A DNA stretch of 41,048 nucleotides from an uncultured Roseiflexus sp. (GCA_937935075.1 CALGYB010000063.1:1-41048), one strand, 5' to 3'. Counted from the stretch's first letter, positions 16,369-26,003 are shown. Notes: generated from the letters alone by a model not told the origin. Made by a program: numbers and translations.

Positions 16369-18531
16369 ATGAGCAATGAGGCGCAGACCACTACGGCTGG
16401 CGATGCAGCAACACAACCGCTATTCGATATGTTCCCTCCCGCTACCTACGAGGAATGGCGTGCAGCAGCGGAAAAAACGCTCAAAGGCGCGCCGTTCGAG
16501 AAGCGACTGATCACCAGAACCTATGAGCAGATCGGTCTTCAGCCGATCTACAACGCCGAAGATAGTGCATCCCTGCCGCACGTCAACTCACTCCCCGGTT
16601 TTGCGCCATTTGTGCGCAGCACCCGGACGCTGGGCTATGTCGTCGGGCGCTGGGAGGTGTGTCAGGAACTGCCGTATCCGACGGCGCGCGAGGTCAATCA
16701 GGCGGCGCGCGACGATCTCCCACGCGGGTTGACGACGCTCAACCTGTCGCTTGATCGGGCGACGCTCCACGGGCTTGACCCGGACGCCGCGCCGGTAGAC
16801 CTGGTCGGCGCAGGCGGCACATCGCTCGCCTGTGCCGATGATGCGGTGACACTGTTCGATGGCGTGGCGCTCGACCGCACACCGCTGCTCGTCATAGCCG
16901 GCGCCAATGCGCTGCCGGTTGCGGCGCTGATTCTGTCCACCGCTGAACGGCATGGCATCGCGCACGATCAGATTCAGGGATGCATCGGCGCTGATCCGCT
17001 TGGCGCGCTGGCAGCCTTCGGGACGTTGCCGCTGTCGCTGGATTGCTGCTACGATCTCATGGCGCGCTGGACGGCATGGGCGCAGACCCACGCACCACGC
17101 CTGCGGACGATAGCCGTAGCGACGAACGGGTATCACAATGGCGGCGCGACGGTAGTCCAGGACCTGGCGTGCGCACTGGCGACCGGAGTGGCATACCTGC
17201 GCGCGATGCAGGAGCGCGGACTTGATGTTGATGTGGTTGCCCCGCGCATGCTGTTTGCGTTCTCAATCGGTTCACAGTTCTTTATGGAAATTGCCCGATT
17301 GCGCGCAGCGCGGATGCTGTGGGCGCGTGTCGTCGAGGCGTTTGGCGGCGGCGAGGAGGCGCAGAAGATGCGCATCCACGGGCGCACATCCGCCTGGACG
17401 AAGGCGCGGTTCGATGCGTACAACAATATGTTGCGCGCCACGGCTGAGGCGATGGCCGGCGTGATGGGCGGCGTCGATAGCCTGCACGTCAGCCACTTCG
17501 ATGAGGCGTGGGGCCTGCCCGACGAGTTTTCGCGCCGGATTGCGCGCAATGTACAGACCATTCTTCAGGAGGAGTGCAATTTTATCCGCCTGATCGATCC
17601 GCCTGGCGGCTCCTGGGCGATTGAGTCGTTGACCGATCAGGTGGCGCAGAAGGCATGGGCGCTCTTCCAGGAGATCGAGCGTCGCGGCGGTATGGCTGCT
17701 GCGCTGATGGACGGCTTCCCGCAATCTGAGATAGCCGCAATCCGCAGCGAGCGCTTCTCCGCGATTGCACAGCGCCGCGAGGTGATCATCGGCGTAAACA
17801 TGTATCCGAACCTGAAGGAGAAACCGCTGACGGTGCGCCCGGTGGATCATGCCGCAGTCCAGGCGGAGCGCACCGCCGATGTGCAGCGCGTGCGCCGGAC
17901 ACGTGACTCGCAGGTCTGTCAGGCGGCGCTCGACGCACTGGCGGCAGCGCAGCCGGATCGCCTGGTGGAACTGACGCTGGCAGCAGTGCGCGCCGGCGCC
18001 ACCCTTGGCGAACTCTCGACGGCGCTGGCGTCGGGCGACGCGGCAGGTCCGACGGTCGAACCGATCCCTGCGCATCGCGCAGCAGAACAGTTCGAAGCGC
18101 TGCGCCTGGCAGCGGATGCGTATGCCGCGCGCACCGGCGCGCGCCCGAAGGTCTTCCTCGCCAATATGGGACCAATTCCGCAGCATAAGGCGCGCGCCGA
18201 TTTCTCAACCGGCTTCTTCGAGGCGGGCGGCTTCGAGGTGATCGGCAACGATGGCTTCGCCACCGTCGAAGAAGCGGCGCAGGCGGCGCTGGCATCGGGA
18301 GCAGGCATCGTCACGATCTGCTCGACCGACGATACATATCCGGAGATTGTGCCACCACTGACAAATCTGATAAAATCGAGTCGTCCAGATATGACAGTCG
18401 TGCTGGCAGGGTATCCTGCCGATCAGGTTGAAGCCCATCGGGCGGCCGGGGTCGATGAGTTTATTCATCTTCGAGCGAACTGTTACGAGACCCTGGTGCG
18501 GTTGCAGCAGTTGAAAGGAGTTGTCGCGTGA
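16369..18531 (+). CDS. mutA: Methylmalonyl-CoA mutase small (beta) subunit
   Basis: 720 residues from ATG 16369, chosen because CGAGGAG lies 8 nt upstream. It has the mutase fold: substrate-barrel-like N-terminal domain ([21 protein letters not shown] start, [24 protein letters not shown] in the core) and a C-terminal cobalamin-type domain. The C-terminal domain has [13 protein letters not shown] where the large subunit has DxHxxG, so the cobalt-binding His motif is lost, as is normal for the non-catalytic subunit. It pairs with MutB to rearrange (R)-methylmalonyl-CoA to succinyl-CoA, here most likely in the 3-hydroxypropionate bi-cycle and in propionate use. Its stop overlaps the mutB GTG by 4 nt (GTGA). 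Confidence 0.95.
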   Translation: MSNEAQTTTAGDAATQPLFDMFPPATYEEWRAAAEKTLKGAPFEKRLITRTYEQIGLQPIYNAEDSASLPHVNSLPGFAPFVRSTRTLGYVVGRWEVCQELPYPTAREVNQAARDDLPRGLTTLNLSLDRATLHGLDPDAAPVDLVGAGGTSLACADDAVTLFDGVALDRTPLLVIAGANALPVAALILSTAERHGIAHDQIQGCIGADPLGALAAFGTLPLSLDCCYDLMARWTAWAQTHAPRLRTIAVATNGYHNGGATVVQDLACALATGVAYLRAMQERGLDVDVVAPRMLFAFSIGSQFFMEIARLRAARMLWARVVEAFGGGEEAQKMRIHGRTSAWTKARFDAYNNMLRATAEAMAGVMGGVDSLHVSHFDEAWGLPDEFSRRIARNVQTILQEECNFIRLIDPPGGSWAIESLTDQVAQKAWALFQEIERRGGMAAALMDGFPQSEIAAIRSERFSAIAQRREVIIGVNMYPNLKEKPLTVRPVDHAAVQAERTADVQRVRRTRDSQVCQAALDALAAAQPDRLVELTLAAVRAGATLGELSTALASGDAAGPTVEPIPAHRAAEQFEALRLAADAYAARTGARPKVFLANMGPIPQHKARADFSTGFFEAGGFEVIGNDGFATVEEAAQAALASGAGIVTICSTDDTYPEIVPPLTNLIKSSRPDMTVVLAGYPADQVEAHRAAGVDEFIHLRANCYETLVRLQQLKGVVA

Positions 18532-20750
18532 AAACCCCGGATTTTACGACGCTTCCCTATCGTGATGGCGCCGCTGCCCCCACGCTGGCGCAGTGGCGCG
18601 AACGCGCTGAACGCGAGGCGGGCAAACCGCTCGATGAGATCGTCTGGCGCACCATGGAGCAGATCGATGTGCGTCCCCTGTACACCGCTGAGGATATGGC
18701 TGGATTGGAGCACCTGCGTTTTACTGCGGGCATTCCGCCCTACCTGCGCGGTCCCTACCCGACGATGTATGTCACGCAGCCGTGGACGATCCGCCAGTAC
18801 GCCGGGTTCTCGACCGCCGAGGCGAGCAATGCGTTCTATCGGCGCAACCTGGCAGCCGGGCAGAAGGGGCTGTCGGTCGCATTCGACCTGGCGACCCACC
18901 GTGGATATGACTCCGACCACCCGCGGGTGGTTGGCGATGTCGGCAAGGCGGGGGTGGCGATCGACTCGGTGCTCGATATGAAAATCCTGTTCGACGGCAT
19001 CCCGCTTGATCAGATGTCGGTGTCGATGACCATGAACGGCGCGGTCATTCCGGTGATGGCGTTCTATATCGTCGCCGCCGAAGAGCAGGGGGTGCGCCAG
19101 GAGCAACTGACCGGCACCATTCAGAACGACATTCTCAAAGAGTACATGGTGCGCAACACGTACATCTATCCGCCTGAGCCGTCGATGCGCATCATCGCCG
19201 ATATTTTCGCCTATACGGCAAAATACATGCCGAAGTTCAACAGCATCAGCATTTCCGGCTACCATATGCAGGAGGCGGGCGCGACCGCCGATCTGGAGCT
19301 GGGGTATACCCTGGCAGATGGGCTGGAGTATGTGCGCGCCGGGTTGAAGGCGGGGCTATCCATTGATACGTTTGCGCCACGTCTCTCATTCTTCTGGGCA
19401 ATCGGCATGAACTATTTCATGGAGATTGCCAAGATGCGCGCAGGGCGGCTGCTGTGGGCGAAGATCATCAAGCAATTCGGACCAAAAGACACGCGCTCGA
19501 TGGCGCTGCGCACGCACTGCCAGACGTCAGGCTGGAGCCTGACCGAGCAGGACCCGTTCAACAATGTGGCGCGCACCTGTATCGAGGCGATGGCTGCCGC
19601 GTTGGGGCACACGCAGTCGCTCCACACGAATTCGCTCGATGAAGCGATTGCACTGCCGACCGACTTCTCGGCGCGCATTGCGCGCAATACACAGTTGTAT
19701 CTCCAGGAAGAGACCGGCATCTGCAAGATCGTCGATCCGTGGGGCGGCGCGTATTACCTCGAGTGGCTGACCGATGCGCTGGCGCGGCGCGCATGGGCGC
19801 ATATCCAGGAAGTCGAGGAGTTGGGCGGCATGGCGAAAGCCATCGAAGCCGGGGTGCCGAAACTGCGCATCGAAGAGGCAGCAGCGCGCCGTCAGGCGCA
19901 TATCGACTCCGGGCGCGAGACGATTGTCGGGGTCAATAAGTATCGCTTGCCCTACGAAGCGCCGATTGAAATCCTTGAGGTGGACAACACGGCAGTGCGG
20001 CAGGCGCAGATCGAACGGCTGAAGAAACTGCGCGCCGAGCGCGATGAGGCGCGCACACAGGCGGCGCTCGAGGCGCTGACCCGCGTCGCCGCAACCGGCG
20101 AAGGCAATCTGCTGGAAGCGGCGGTCGAGGCGGCGCGGGCGCGCGCAACGCTGGGAGAGATTTCGATGGCGATGGAAAAGGTCTTTGGGCGCTACAAGGC
20201 AACCATCCGCGCAGTGTCGGGCGTCTACAGCAGCGAGTTCAGCGATGTCGAGCAGATTCACCACGTGCGCGCGCTGGCGGATGCGTTCGCTGCGCGTGAA
20301 GGGCGCCGTCCGCGTATCCTGGTCGCTAAAATCGGGCAGGACGGGCATGACCGCGGCGCCAAAGTGGTGGCGACGGCGTTCGCCGACCTGGGATTCGATG
20401 TGGATATCGGGTCGCTGTTCCAGACGCCGGAAGAAGTGGCGCGTCAGGCAGTCGAGAACGATGTGCACGTGGTCGGCATCAGTTCGCTGGCAGCCGGGCA
20501 CAAGACGCTCCTGCCGCAACTGGTCGAAGAACTGCGCAAACTGGGGCGCGACGATATTGTGGTGGTGATCGGCGGTGTCATTCCGGCGCAGGATTATGAG
20601 TTCCTGCGCGAGCACGGCGCCGCCATGATCTTCGGTCCGGGCACGATCATCCCGGTGGCAGCGGAGAAACTGCTCCTCGAATTGCAACGGCGGCTGCACG
20701 GCGATGGCGTCGAGACCGGTCCGACAGTTCAGACGCGAGATGCAGCATGA
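18528..20750 (+). CDS. mutB: Methylmalonyl-CoA mutase large (alpha) subunit
   Basis: 740 residues starting at GTG with AAAGGAG 8 nt upstream and a GTGA overlap with mutA. The catalytic barrel has the RGPYPTMY substrate motif, [16 protein letters not shown], and the [20 protein letters not shown] core. The C-terminal B12 domain carries Asp605-x-His607-x-x-Gly610 (GQDGHDRG), where His607 ligates cobalt, followed by the GISSLAAGH and VIGGVIP loops for the nucleotide tail. It catalyses the adenosylcobalamin-dependent 1,2-shift between methylmalonyl-CoA and succinyl-CoA. Overlap with meaB (ATGA) implies coupled translation and fixed stoichiometry. Confidence 0.97.
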   Translation: MKTPDFTTLPYRDGAAAPTLAQWRERAEREAGKPLDEIVWRTMEQIDVRPLYTAEDMAGLEHLRFTAGIPPYLRGPYPTMYVTQPWTIRQYAGFSTAEASNAFYRRNLAAGQKGLSVAFDLATHRGYDSDHPRVVGDVGKAGVAIDSVLDMKILFDGIPLDQMSVSMTMNGAVIPVMAFYIVAAEEQGVRQEQLTGTIQNDILKEYMVRNTYIYPPEPSMRIIADIFAYTAKYMPKFNSISISGYHMQEAGATADLELGYTLADGLEYVRAGLKAGLSIDTFAPRLSFFWAIGMNYFMEIAKMRAGRLLWAKIIKQFGPKDTRSMALRTHCQTSGWSLTEQDPFNNVARTCIEAMAAALGHTQSLHTNSLDEAIALPTDFSARIARNTQLYLQEETGICKIVDPWGGAYYLEWLTDALARRAWAHIQEVEELGGMAKAIEAGVPKLRIEEAAARRQAHIDSGRETIVGVNKYRLPYEAPIEILEVDNTAVRQAQIERLKKLRAERDEARTQAALEALTRVAATGEGNLLEAAVEAARARATLGEISMAMEKVFGRYKATIRAVSGVYSSEFSDVEQIHHVRALADAFAAREGRRPRILVAKIGQDGHDRGAKVVATAFADLGFDVDIGSLFQTPEEVARQAVENDVHVVGISSLAAGHKTLLPQLVEELRKLGRDDIVVVIGGVIPAQDYEFLREHGAAMIFGPGTIIPVAAEKLLLELQRRLHGDGVETGPTVQTRDAA

Positions 20751-21886
20751 GCAACGGGCAAAACTCCGCTTCCTCTGAAGAGATGCCGTTTGGTCTTTCG
20801 GTGGTGGAAGGGGTAACCGGCGGGCATGACGGGTTGCCGGGGCAGCAGGTGAATGCGTCGGCAGCGCCGCCTTCTCCCCGTCGCCGCCTGCTGACGGTTG
20901 ACGAGTATGTGGCCGGCGTGCGCAGCGGCGATCGGTCGATCCTGGCGCGCGCCATTACGCTGATCGAGAGTAATGCGCCGGCGCACATGGCGCTGGCGCA
21001 GGAGGTGTTGCGCGCGCTGCTGCCGTACACCGGCGGCGCGCTGCGCGTGGGCATCACCGGCGTGCCCGGCGTCGGCAAGAGCACATTTATCGAGGCGCTC
21101 GGCACGATGCTCTGCGAGCGCGGGCATCGCACGGCGGTGCTGGCGGTCGATCCGTCGAGCAGTATCTCGCGCGGCAGCATCCTCGGCGACAAAACGCGCA
21201 TGGAGCGTCTGTCACGGCACCCGAACGCCTATATTCGCCCGTCGCCGACGGGCGGCAGCCTCGGCGGCGTGGCGCGCAAAAGCCGGGAAACGCTTCTCCT
21301 CTGCGAAGCCGCAGGGTTCGATATTGTGCTGGTCGAAACCGTCGGCGTCGGTCAGAGCGAAATCGCCGTGCGCGGAATGGTCGATTTCTTCTTGCTCCTG
21401 ATGCTGGCAGGCGCCGGCGACGAATTGCAGGGGATCAAGAAAGGAATCATCGAGCTGGCGGATGCCCTGCTGATCACCAAAGCCGACGGCGACAACCGTG
21501 CGCGTGCGCTGGCGGCGCAGGCGGAATATACCCACGCGCTGCGCTATCTGACGCCGGCCACGGAAGGGTGGCGTCCACGCGCCTATATCTGCTCGGCGCA
21601 GACTGGTGAGGGGATCGCGGAAATCTGGCGCGAGATCGAACGCTTCCGCGACGAAACGACGGCGTCGGGCGTGTTCGCTGCGCGACGCCGCGAACAGGCG
21701 CGCGATTGGGTCTACACCCTGATCGAAGACCACCTGCGCTCCCGCTTCTTCGGGCATCCCGTCGTGCAGGAGCGACTGCCCGCCATCGAACAGGCGGTCG
21801 TCGAAGGGACGCTGCCGGTGACGACGGCGGTGCAAACGTTGATCCAGGCGTTCGAGAGCGCGCTCCAGAGTGAACGAAAAGGCTAA
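20747..21886 (+). CDS. meaB: Methylmalonyl-CoA mutase-associated GTPase MeaB
   Basis: 379 residues, G3E-family P-loop GTPase that gates adenosylcobalamin delivery and protects the mutase from inactivation. Walker A is GVPGVGKST within residues 102-113, followed by [20 protein letters not shown] (switch and base regions), ETVGVGQSE (Walker B) and the ITKADGDN nucleotide-specificity motif (NKAD-like). About 45 low-complexity residues precede the usual family start near [14 protein letters not shown], longer than in most homologues; translation still probably begins at 20747 because the ATG overlaps the mutB stop. It is the last gene of the operon. A degraded toxin gene lies 7 nt downstream on the other strand. 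Confidence 0.95.
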   Translation: MSNGQNSASSEEMPFGLSVVEGVTGGHDGLPGQQVNASAAPPSPRRRLLTVDEYVAGVRSGDRSILARAITLIESNAPAHMALAQEVLRALLPYTGGALRVGITGVPGVGKSTFIEALGTMLCERGHRTAVLAVDPSSSISRGSILGDKTRMERLSRHPNAYIRPSPTGGSLGGVARKSRETLLLCEAAGFDIVLVETVGVGQSEIAVRGMVDFFLLLMLAGAGDELQGIKKGIIELADALLITKADGDNRARALAAQAEYTHALRYLTPATEGWRPRAYICSAQTGEGIAEIWREIERFRDETTASGVFAARRREQARDWVYTLIEDHLRSRFFGHPVVQERLPAIEQAVVEGTLPVTTAVQTLIQAFESALQSERKG

Positions 21887-21892
21887 TAAAGG

Positions 21893-22139
21893 TCATTCCT
21901 TCAGTCGTGCAATATCCTCATAATCATAATCATTCATAGGGGACGGCGACGCAGCGCCGGAATCCAGACCACTGCTCGATGTCATAGACTGCATAGATAA
22001 TACGCCAGCGTTCGACACGAAGACGACGGAGATCCGCATCCTCGCGGAGATCGAGACTCTCAGTGTCCATCACTGCACTTTCAGGCGGACGCAGTGAGAC
22101 TGCAAGGTTGGCCATGATCCGCCGTATTCGCTGGCGCAT
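21893..22139 (-). pseudogene. Decayed RelE/ParE-type toxin gene
   Basis: The intact frame gives MRQRIRRIMANLAVSLRPP to RVERWRIIYAVYDIEQW, the core of a RelE/ParE toxin. After that the family's usual end is found only in two other frames: VVWIPALRRRP in one, then YDYEDIARLKE-TGA in another (TGA at 21893). So at least two frameshifts have occurred. Upstream of the ATG, 24 more family-like codons (LIEPEVHAARHDPPGN) are open but lack a start codon, so the N-terminus is also lost. No antitoxin gene is adjacent; the DtxR promoter lies there instead. Confidence 0.65.
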
Positions 22140-22187
22140 ATTGCCCGGCGGATCATGGCGCGCCGCGTGAACTTCCGGCTCGATGAG

Positions 22188-22216
22188 TTGACAGCCTGCG
22201 CTCGCCGTCGTATGCT
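22188..22216 (+). promoter_or_regulatory. Promoter of the DtxR-type regulator
   Basis: TTGACA (22188-22193), 17-bp spacer, TATGCT (22211-22216). A GGCATGCC palindrome lies at about 22232-22239 in the leader and could be part of a metal-regulator operator, which is speculative. Confidence 0.65.
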
Positions 22217-22260
22217 ACCCATGAGATGTATGGCATGCCCGAATATGGCGGGAGGAGCGC

Positions 22261-23007
22261 GTGAGCGAAAGCGTCGAGATGTACCTGGTGATGACCGCAC
22301 TCCTGCGCAGCGCGCCGGATCAGCCGGTGCCGCTGTCGTTGCTGGCGAACAAACTCGGAGTCTCACAGGTTTCTGCCAATGAAATGTGCCATCGGCTGGA
22401 AGAGCGGGGGCTGCTCGCATACCAGCCGTACAAGGGCGTCACCCTCACGCCGGATGGTGAGGAGTGGGCGCAGCGCATCCTCTCGCGTCGCCGCCTTTGG
22501 GTCATCTTCCTGGTCGAGAATCTGGGCATCGATCCAGAGGAAGCCGATATGCTGGCGTGCCAGCTCGAACACATCACCTCGGAGCGTCTGGTTGCAGCGC
22601 TCAAGTCCTTTCTGGAGAGCGATCCCGAAACGCGCACATCCGTCAACCGGGCGCCGCAACCGCTCACTGCGTGCACTGCCGGAATGCGCGGCGTTATTGC
22701 TGCCGTCGATGCCGAACCGGCAGCGGCAGCGTTCCTGGCGCAGCAGGGGGTCGCCCCCGGCGCTGACGCCGGAGTGCTGGCAGTCGGCGGCGATGGCGCA
22801 GTACTGCTGCATGTGAACGATCATCAGGTGGCGCTCGCATCTTCCCTCGCCGGTCGCATTACCCTTGCCGTTGGCTCGGCGACGCACACGGCACGACACG
22901 CCGCATGGCGACGGTGCAGCGCTTTCTGGTCGTGCGTGCGTGGTGAAACCCCTACGTGCCCGATAGACGCCGATGAGTCCGAAGTTGCAACCCCTGGCAG
23001 GAGATAA
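22261..23007 (+). CDS. DtxR/MntR-family metal-dependent transcription regulator
   Basis: 248 residues from GTG, with GGGAGGAGC ending 2-3 nt before it. The winged helix is residues 1-65 (LANKLGVSQVSANEMCHRLEERGLL as the recognition unit). Residues 66-125 form the metal-binding and dimer helices, including EEADMLACQLEHITSERL with the E-x2-D...C-x2-E-x2-H ligand set typical of DtxR proteins. Residues 145-215 are an SH3-like FeoA domain. It should repress iron or manganese uptake genes when metal is plentiful; no transporter gene is next to it in this window. The last 35 residues contain extra Cys and are not typical. Confidence 0.85.
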   Translation: MSESVEMYLVMTALLRSAPDQPVPLSLLANKLGVSQVSANEMCHRLEERGLLAYQPYKGVTLTPDGEEWAQRILSRRRLWVIFLVENLGIDPEEADMLACQLEHITSERLVAALKSFLESDPETRTSVNRAPQPLTACTAGMRGVIAAVDAEPAAAAFLAQQGVAPGADAGVLAVGGDGAVLLHVNDHQVALASSLAGRITLAVGSATHTARHAAWRRCSAFWSCVRGETPTCPIDADESEVATPGRR

Positions 23008-23043
23008 CCTACGGACGGGCGCCCACGGTTCACCGATCTTTCA

Positions 23044-24564
23044 TTGCTCGACGCCGCCGACCTGGCGTGGTTGGTGCGGTGTGAGCGCCGCATCTGGCTC
23101 GACCGGCGCGGCGGTCAACCACCACAGACTGCGCCTACCGCCGATGCCCGGGCGCGCATTGCACTGCGTGCCAACCACAAATACAGAGTCATCTCCGCCA
23201 TCGAGAATGTCGAAGATCTCTCCGCATTCACATGGGACGAACGGGTGACACGGACATACCATGCGATGCAACGGGGCGCGGCAGCAATCGCCGGCGCCGC
23301 GTTCGAAGCGCCAATTGGCGATCGCCTGTTGCGCGGCGCTCCCGATCTTCTCCAACGGCGGACAACCGCCTTATCAGGCGGATGGACATACGAGCCGGTC
23401 GCCATTGTGCTGCATACCCGTCCCGCCCGTTGGGATCGGCTCCTGCTCGACTCGTGGCGCTGGCTTGTCAGGCAAGCGCGCGGAGATGCGATCGATCCGC
23501 CGGGTGAACTATGGCTCGGCGCAAATGGTCATGCTCCAGCATTGATCAAACGTCAGTCGGCGCCGCTCGCCGGATTCACTGCCCACGTGCGCCGCGCCGC
23601 TGCAATTGCCAATGGAGAAGCCCCGGTCATCTGGTTCGACAGTGACCATTGTCCATTCTGTCCATGGCGCACGGCGTGCGATGCCACGGCGCGCGAAACC
23701 CGCGACATCGCCCTGCTTCCTGGACTGAGCCAGCGGCAGGGGAGCGCCCTGCGGCGGCGCGGCATCCACCGGATGGATCAGGTTGTGACGCTCGATCCCG
23801 CGATCCTGGCGGCGCTGCCGGAACGCTCACCTGCGTCAGGCGCGCGTCTCCGGCGCCAGGCGCAGGCATTGCTCGCCGATCAACCGGCGCCGGTCAGCGC
23901 CGCCCTTCCGACACTTCCCGACGTCCGGCTCTTTCTCGATATTGAGAGCGACCCACAGACGCGTGAGCCGTGGGCATTCGGGCTTGCCAGCGCGCCGGGA
24001 GATCGCTTCGTGATCGTGGTGGAACCGTTGTTTGCCGGCAAGAACGCGCGGATCGACGGCGTTCCCGTTCTATGGGTGCGGAATGCTGAGGAAGGATGGC
24101 AGCACGTGCTCGACACAGCGCATATCGTTGGCGGCGCGCTGGCGCACTGGGGCGAAGCCGAGCGCCTGATGCTGACACAGAGCGCTGATCCGCAAACACG
24201 CCAGAACCTTGCGCCGTTCATGATCGATGCCCAACGCGAATTGAACCAGCGTGTCGCACTGCCCGTTCCCCGTTTGAGCGATCAGCGCGGCGGCGGGCTG
24301 AAAGCCATTGCGCGCTGGCTGGGGTGGACGTGGCCCCCTGGCGCCGATCACTGGACACTGGCATGGGAAGCATACCGGCAATGGCGGGGGCAACCATCGC
24401 TGTTCGACATACTGGCGCCGGCTATCGCCTATCTGACGGCTGATGTCGAGGCGCTGGCAGCAGTCTGGCGCTGGCTCGAAGCCTTCGTGGCGTCGGTCAA
24501 CGCAACCGACGCGCCTCAAGATTGGCGTGCAGATCGAGATACTGCAACCAACCACGAATGCTGA
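23044..24564 (+). CDS. RecB-like nuclease, TM0106 family (Fe-S and RNase H-like domains)
   Basis: 506 residues from TTG 23044. Cys13 (LVRCERR) and Cys203, Cys206, Cys212 (CPFCPWRTAC) are arranged like the Fe-S cluster of Cas4/AddB nucleases; GAPDLL near residue 100 supplies the RecB-type Asp. A helix-hairpin-helix (LLPGLSQRQGSALRRRGIHR) follows, then an RNase H-like exonuclease domain opening with FLDIESD (Asp299, Glu301). The role of this family in DNA processing is unproven. The start is doubtful: the only Shine-Dalgarno (AGGAG, 22999) is placed for an in-frame ACG at 23011 and not for TTG 23044. The 3' end overlaps convergent dinB-like gene by 68 nt. Confidence 0.8.
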   Translation: MLDAADLAWLVRCERRIWLDRRGGQPPQTAPTADARARIALRANHKYRVISAIENVEDLSAFTWDERVTRTYHAMQRGAAAIAGAAFEAPIGDRLLRGAPDLLQRRTTALSGGWTYEPVAIVLHTRPARWDRLLLDSWRWLVRQARGDAIDPPGELWLGANGHAPALIKRQSAPLAGFTAHVRRAAAIANGEAPVIWFDSDHCPFCPWRTACDATARETRDIALLPGLSQRQGSALRRRGIHRMDQVVTLDPAILAALPERSPASGARLRRQAQALLADQPAPVSAALPTLPDVRLFLDIESDPQTREPWAFGLASAPGDRFVIVVEPLFAGKNARIDGVPVLWVRNAEEGWQHVLDTAHIVGGALAHWGEAERLMLTQSADPQTRQNLAPFMIDAQRELNQRVALPVPRLSDQRGGGLKAIARWLGWTWPPGADHWTLAWEAYRQWRGQPSLFDILAPAIAYLTADVEALAAVWRWLEAFVASVNATDAPQDWRADRDTATNHEC

Positions 24565-24964
24565 GCGGACCGAGTTGATTATGCCTCACCAGGGTGGATT
24601 CAGCGCGGGGATCGGCGGCGCAGCGCCGCGCCAGTTGCACTGTTTCGTCACGCGTGTTGAGGAAGACATCGATCAGTTCGGCGAGGCTTAAGTCCACCGG
24701 TGGCTGATACCCGTCCATCTCATCGTTGATGAACGGCTCGCCGAGCGCAACGCGCATTCGGCGCTGCCCCCAGCGCTCCAATCCGATGATATGCCTGAGT
24801 TGCCGGCAATTGGCAGGCGTATCGGCGCTGGCGACCATGCGTTCCTTGAGTTTTGCTCCCGATGCCGCAAGCGTATCAGCCCAATCGGCAGTAGAGCGCC
24901 CCTTTGCCGGACGCTCCACCGCCAGACGCACGATCACATCGCGCAGATGTTCGTAAAGAGCCAT
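24497..24964 (-). CDS. DinB-family protein
   Basis: 155 residues, a four-helix DinB/YfiT-type protein. MALYEHLRDVIVRLA opens helix 1, His59 lies in RHIIGLERWGQRR, and the last helix reads YLDLHANLEARRL. DinB proteins usually bind a divalent metal with three His; here the last helix has one His where two are common, so metal binding may be altered. Members act as thiol-dependent transferases or hydrolases; the substrate is unknown. The start is 3 nt after the stop of the DUF983-like gene (both minus), suggesting an operon. Its last 68 nt overlap the RecB-like gene antisense. Confidence 0.8.
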   Translation of the reverse strand: MALYEHLRDVIVRLAVERPAKGRSTADWADTLAASGAKLKERMVASADTPANCRQLRHIIGLERWGQRRMRVALGEPFINDEMDGYQPPVDLSLAELIDVFLNTRDETVQLARRCAADPRAESTLVRHNQLGPLSIRGWLQYLDLHANLEARRLR

Positions 24965-24967
24965 TGA

Positions 24968-25321
24968 TTAATCTTCCCGTATCGAGCCGGTCAGATACAG
25001 AATGCCTGCCCACAACGCGCGCGCGTACCGGTAGAACCAGATAGCGAACGCCACCGAGACAAGCGTCAGCGCGACAATCAAAGGCCAGACCGGCATATCG
25101 GTAAAAAACGCCAGCGCTGCACCGCTGACCGCAACCGACGAGGTAGCCACTGTATTGATCGCCATCCCGCCGCTGAACTCACCGGCGCCACGCTCGAACA
25201 CAATGCCGCACACCGGGCAGCGTACATTCATCGTGAACCGCGAACGAAACATGCGCCCGCGCTGGCATGCCGGGCAGGTCAGCAGAAGACTGGACAACAA
25301 GACGCGCAACACTCGCATCAT
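24968..25321 (-). CDS. DUF983-like zinc-ribbon membrane protein
   Basis: 117 residues. Two CxxC pairs (Cys16/Cys19 in LTCPACQRG and Cys35/Cys38 in RCPVCG) form a zinc ribbon typical of DUF983, followed by FERGAGEFSGG and two transmembrane helices (about residues 52-73 and 78-98). The zinc ribbon is likely cytoplasmic. Function is unknown; in other bacteria DUF983 genes often lie near cytochrome oxidase genes, but not here. It precedes the DinB-like gene by 3 nt. Confidence 0.8.
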   Translation of the reverse strand: MMRVLRVLLSSLLLTCPACQRGRMFRSRFTMNVRCPVCGIVFERGAGEFSGGMAINTVATSSVAVSGAALAFFTDMPVWPLIVALTLVSVAFAIWFYRYARALWAGILYLTGSIRED

Positions 25322-25411
25322 GGCTGTGAAGGAGGGGAAGTCAGGGGGTGAGGGTTAAGTTCATTGATCTCATTGCTCCAATCCCTGATCCCTAATCCCT
25401 AACCCGCAAAC

Positions 25412-25450
25412 AAAAAGAGAATTGGAACTGAGACGAAATGCTCAATTCTC
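25412..25450 (-). terminator. Intrinsic terminator after tRNA-Val
   Basis: On the minus strand GAGAATTG (25450-25443), an 18-nt loop, CAATTCTC (25424-25417), then TTTTTG. It lies 17 nt after the tRNA end. A short run of ATCCCTA-like units follows at 25381-25406. Confidence 0.7.
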
Positions 25451-25466
25451 AATTCTCATGTGACAC

Positions 25467-25543
25467 TGGTGGGCGATACTGGACTCGAACCAGTGACCTC
25501 CACGATGTCAACGTGGCGCTCTAACCAACTGAGCTAACCGCCC
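25467..25543 (-). tRNA. tRNA-Val(GAC)
   Basis: 77 nt including encoded CCA. Acceptor GGGCGGT pairs with ATCGCCC (one G-U), discriminator A. D-arm TAGCTCAGTTGGTTAGAGC, anticodon loop TTGACAT giving GAC, and T-loop TTCGAGT are all standard. Confidence 0.97.
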
Positions 25544-25556
25544 TTCTGCGAGATAT

Positions 25557-25585
25557 ATGGTAGCACTCCAGACGGGGGATGTCAA
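25557..25585 (-). promoter_or_regulatory. Promoter of tRNA-Val
   Basis: On the minus strand TTGACA (25585-25580), 17-bp spacer, TACCAT (25562-25557), ending 13 nt before the tRNA 5' end. Confidence 0.75.
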
Positions 25586-25599
25586 GCGATGGACTCATA

Positions 25600-25807
25600 A
25601 CTTCACTGCAAAAAGCGGTAACCATGAAGGTAACCACGAAGGTCACAAAGGGACGCCCAGGCAAGGCGCTTCGTTATCTATTGGCAGACGGGCGGAATAC
25701 ATTCCGCGTTACGCTGTCACACAGGGACACCCAGGCAAGGCGCTTCATGTTCATTCCCCTTCGCGTGCTTCGGGTCCCTGGTGGTGAAGCCGGTGTGCAG
25801 TGGACTT
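25600..25807. mobile_element. Second MITE copy, about 208 bp
   Basis: Left end ACTTCACTGCA and right end TGCAGTGGACT match those of the 123-bp element at 8207-8329, and GTAACCACGAAGGTCACAAA is shared internally. The ends extend to CATAA/TTATG, giving 13 of 15 inverted matches. The extra length includes a near-direct duplication of CCCAGGCAAGGCGCTTC (about 25656 and 25730). No clear target duplication is seen. It lies just upstream of the tRNA-Val promoter and the metH promoter. Confidence 0.65.
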
Positions 25808-25822
25808 ATGAATCAATTGACA

Positions 25823-25852
25823 TTGACGCACTTTTCTTCGCCATGCTATACT
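25823..25852 (+). promoter_or_regulatory. Promoter of the metH leader
   Basis: TTGACG (25823-25828), 18-bp spacer, TATACT (25847-25852) with an upstream TGC (extended -10). A TTGACA six bases earlier (25817) is too far for normal spacing. Transcription should start about 25859, just before the riboswitch. Confidence 0.7.
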
Positions 25853-25860
25853 ACCACATA

Positions 25861-26000
25861 AAGATGCTCATCCAGAGGAGTGGAGGGACCGGCCCGATGA
25901 AGCTCCGCCAACCCGTAACCGCCGGATCGAGCAGGTCAAACGATCGCACGATCCCCGGTTATAGGGTGGCAACTCCGGCAGCGCAGGCTGGAAGATGAGT
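25861..26000 (+). promoter_or_regulatory. SAM-I (S-box) riboswitch
   Basis: The conserved S-box core GAGTGGAGGGACCGGCCCGATGAAG is present from 25878, followed by CGCCAACC and the rest of the kink-turn and pseudoknot region. P1 is closed by CTCATC (25867-25872) with GATGAG (25994-25999). It binds S-adenosylmethionine; with SAM bound, the downstream terminator forms and metH is switched off. Confidence 0.93.
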
Positions 26001-26003
26001 GGT

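Noticed and set aside
23044-24564. Cas4 of a CRISPR system
   Set aside because: The cysteine pattern is similar, but the fused helix-hairpin-helix and RNase H-like domain fit the TM0106 family and no other cas gene is present.
25381-25406. Telomere-like ATCCCTA repeats
   Set aside because: Only about three imperfect units next to a tRNA terminator; no sign of a linear chromosome end.
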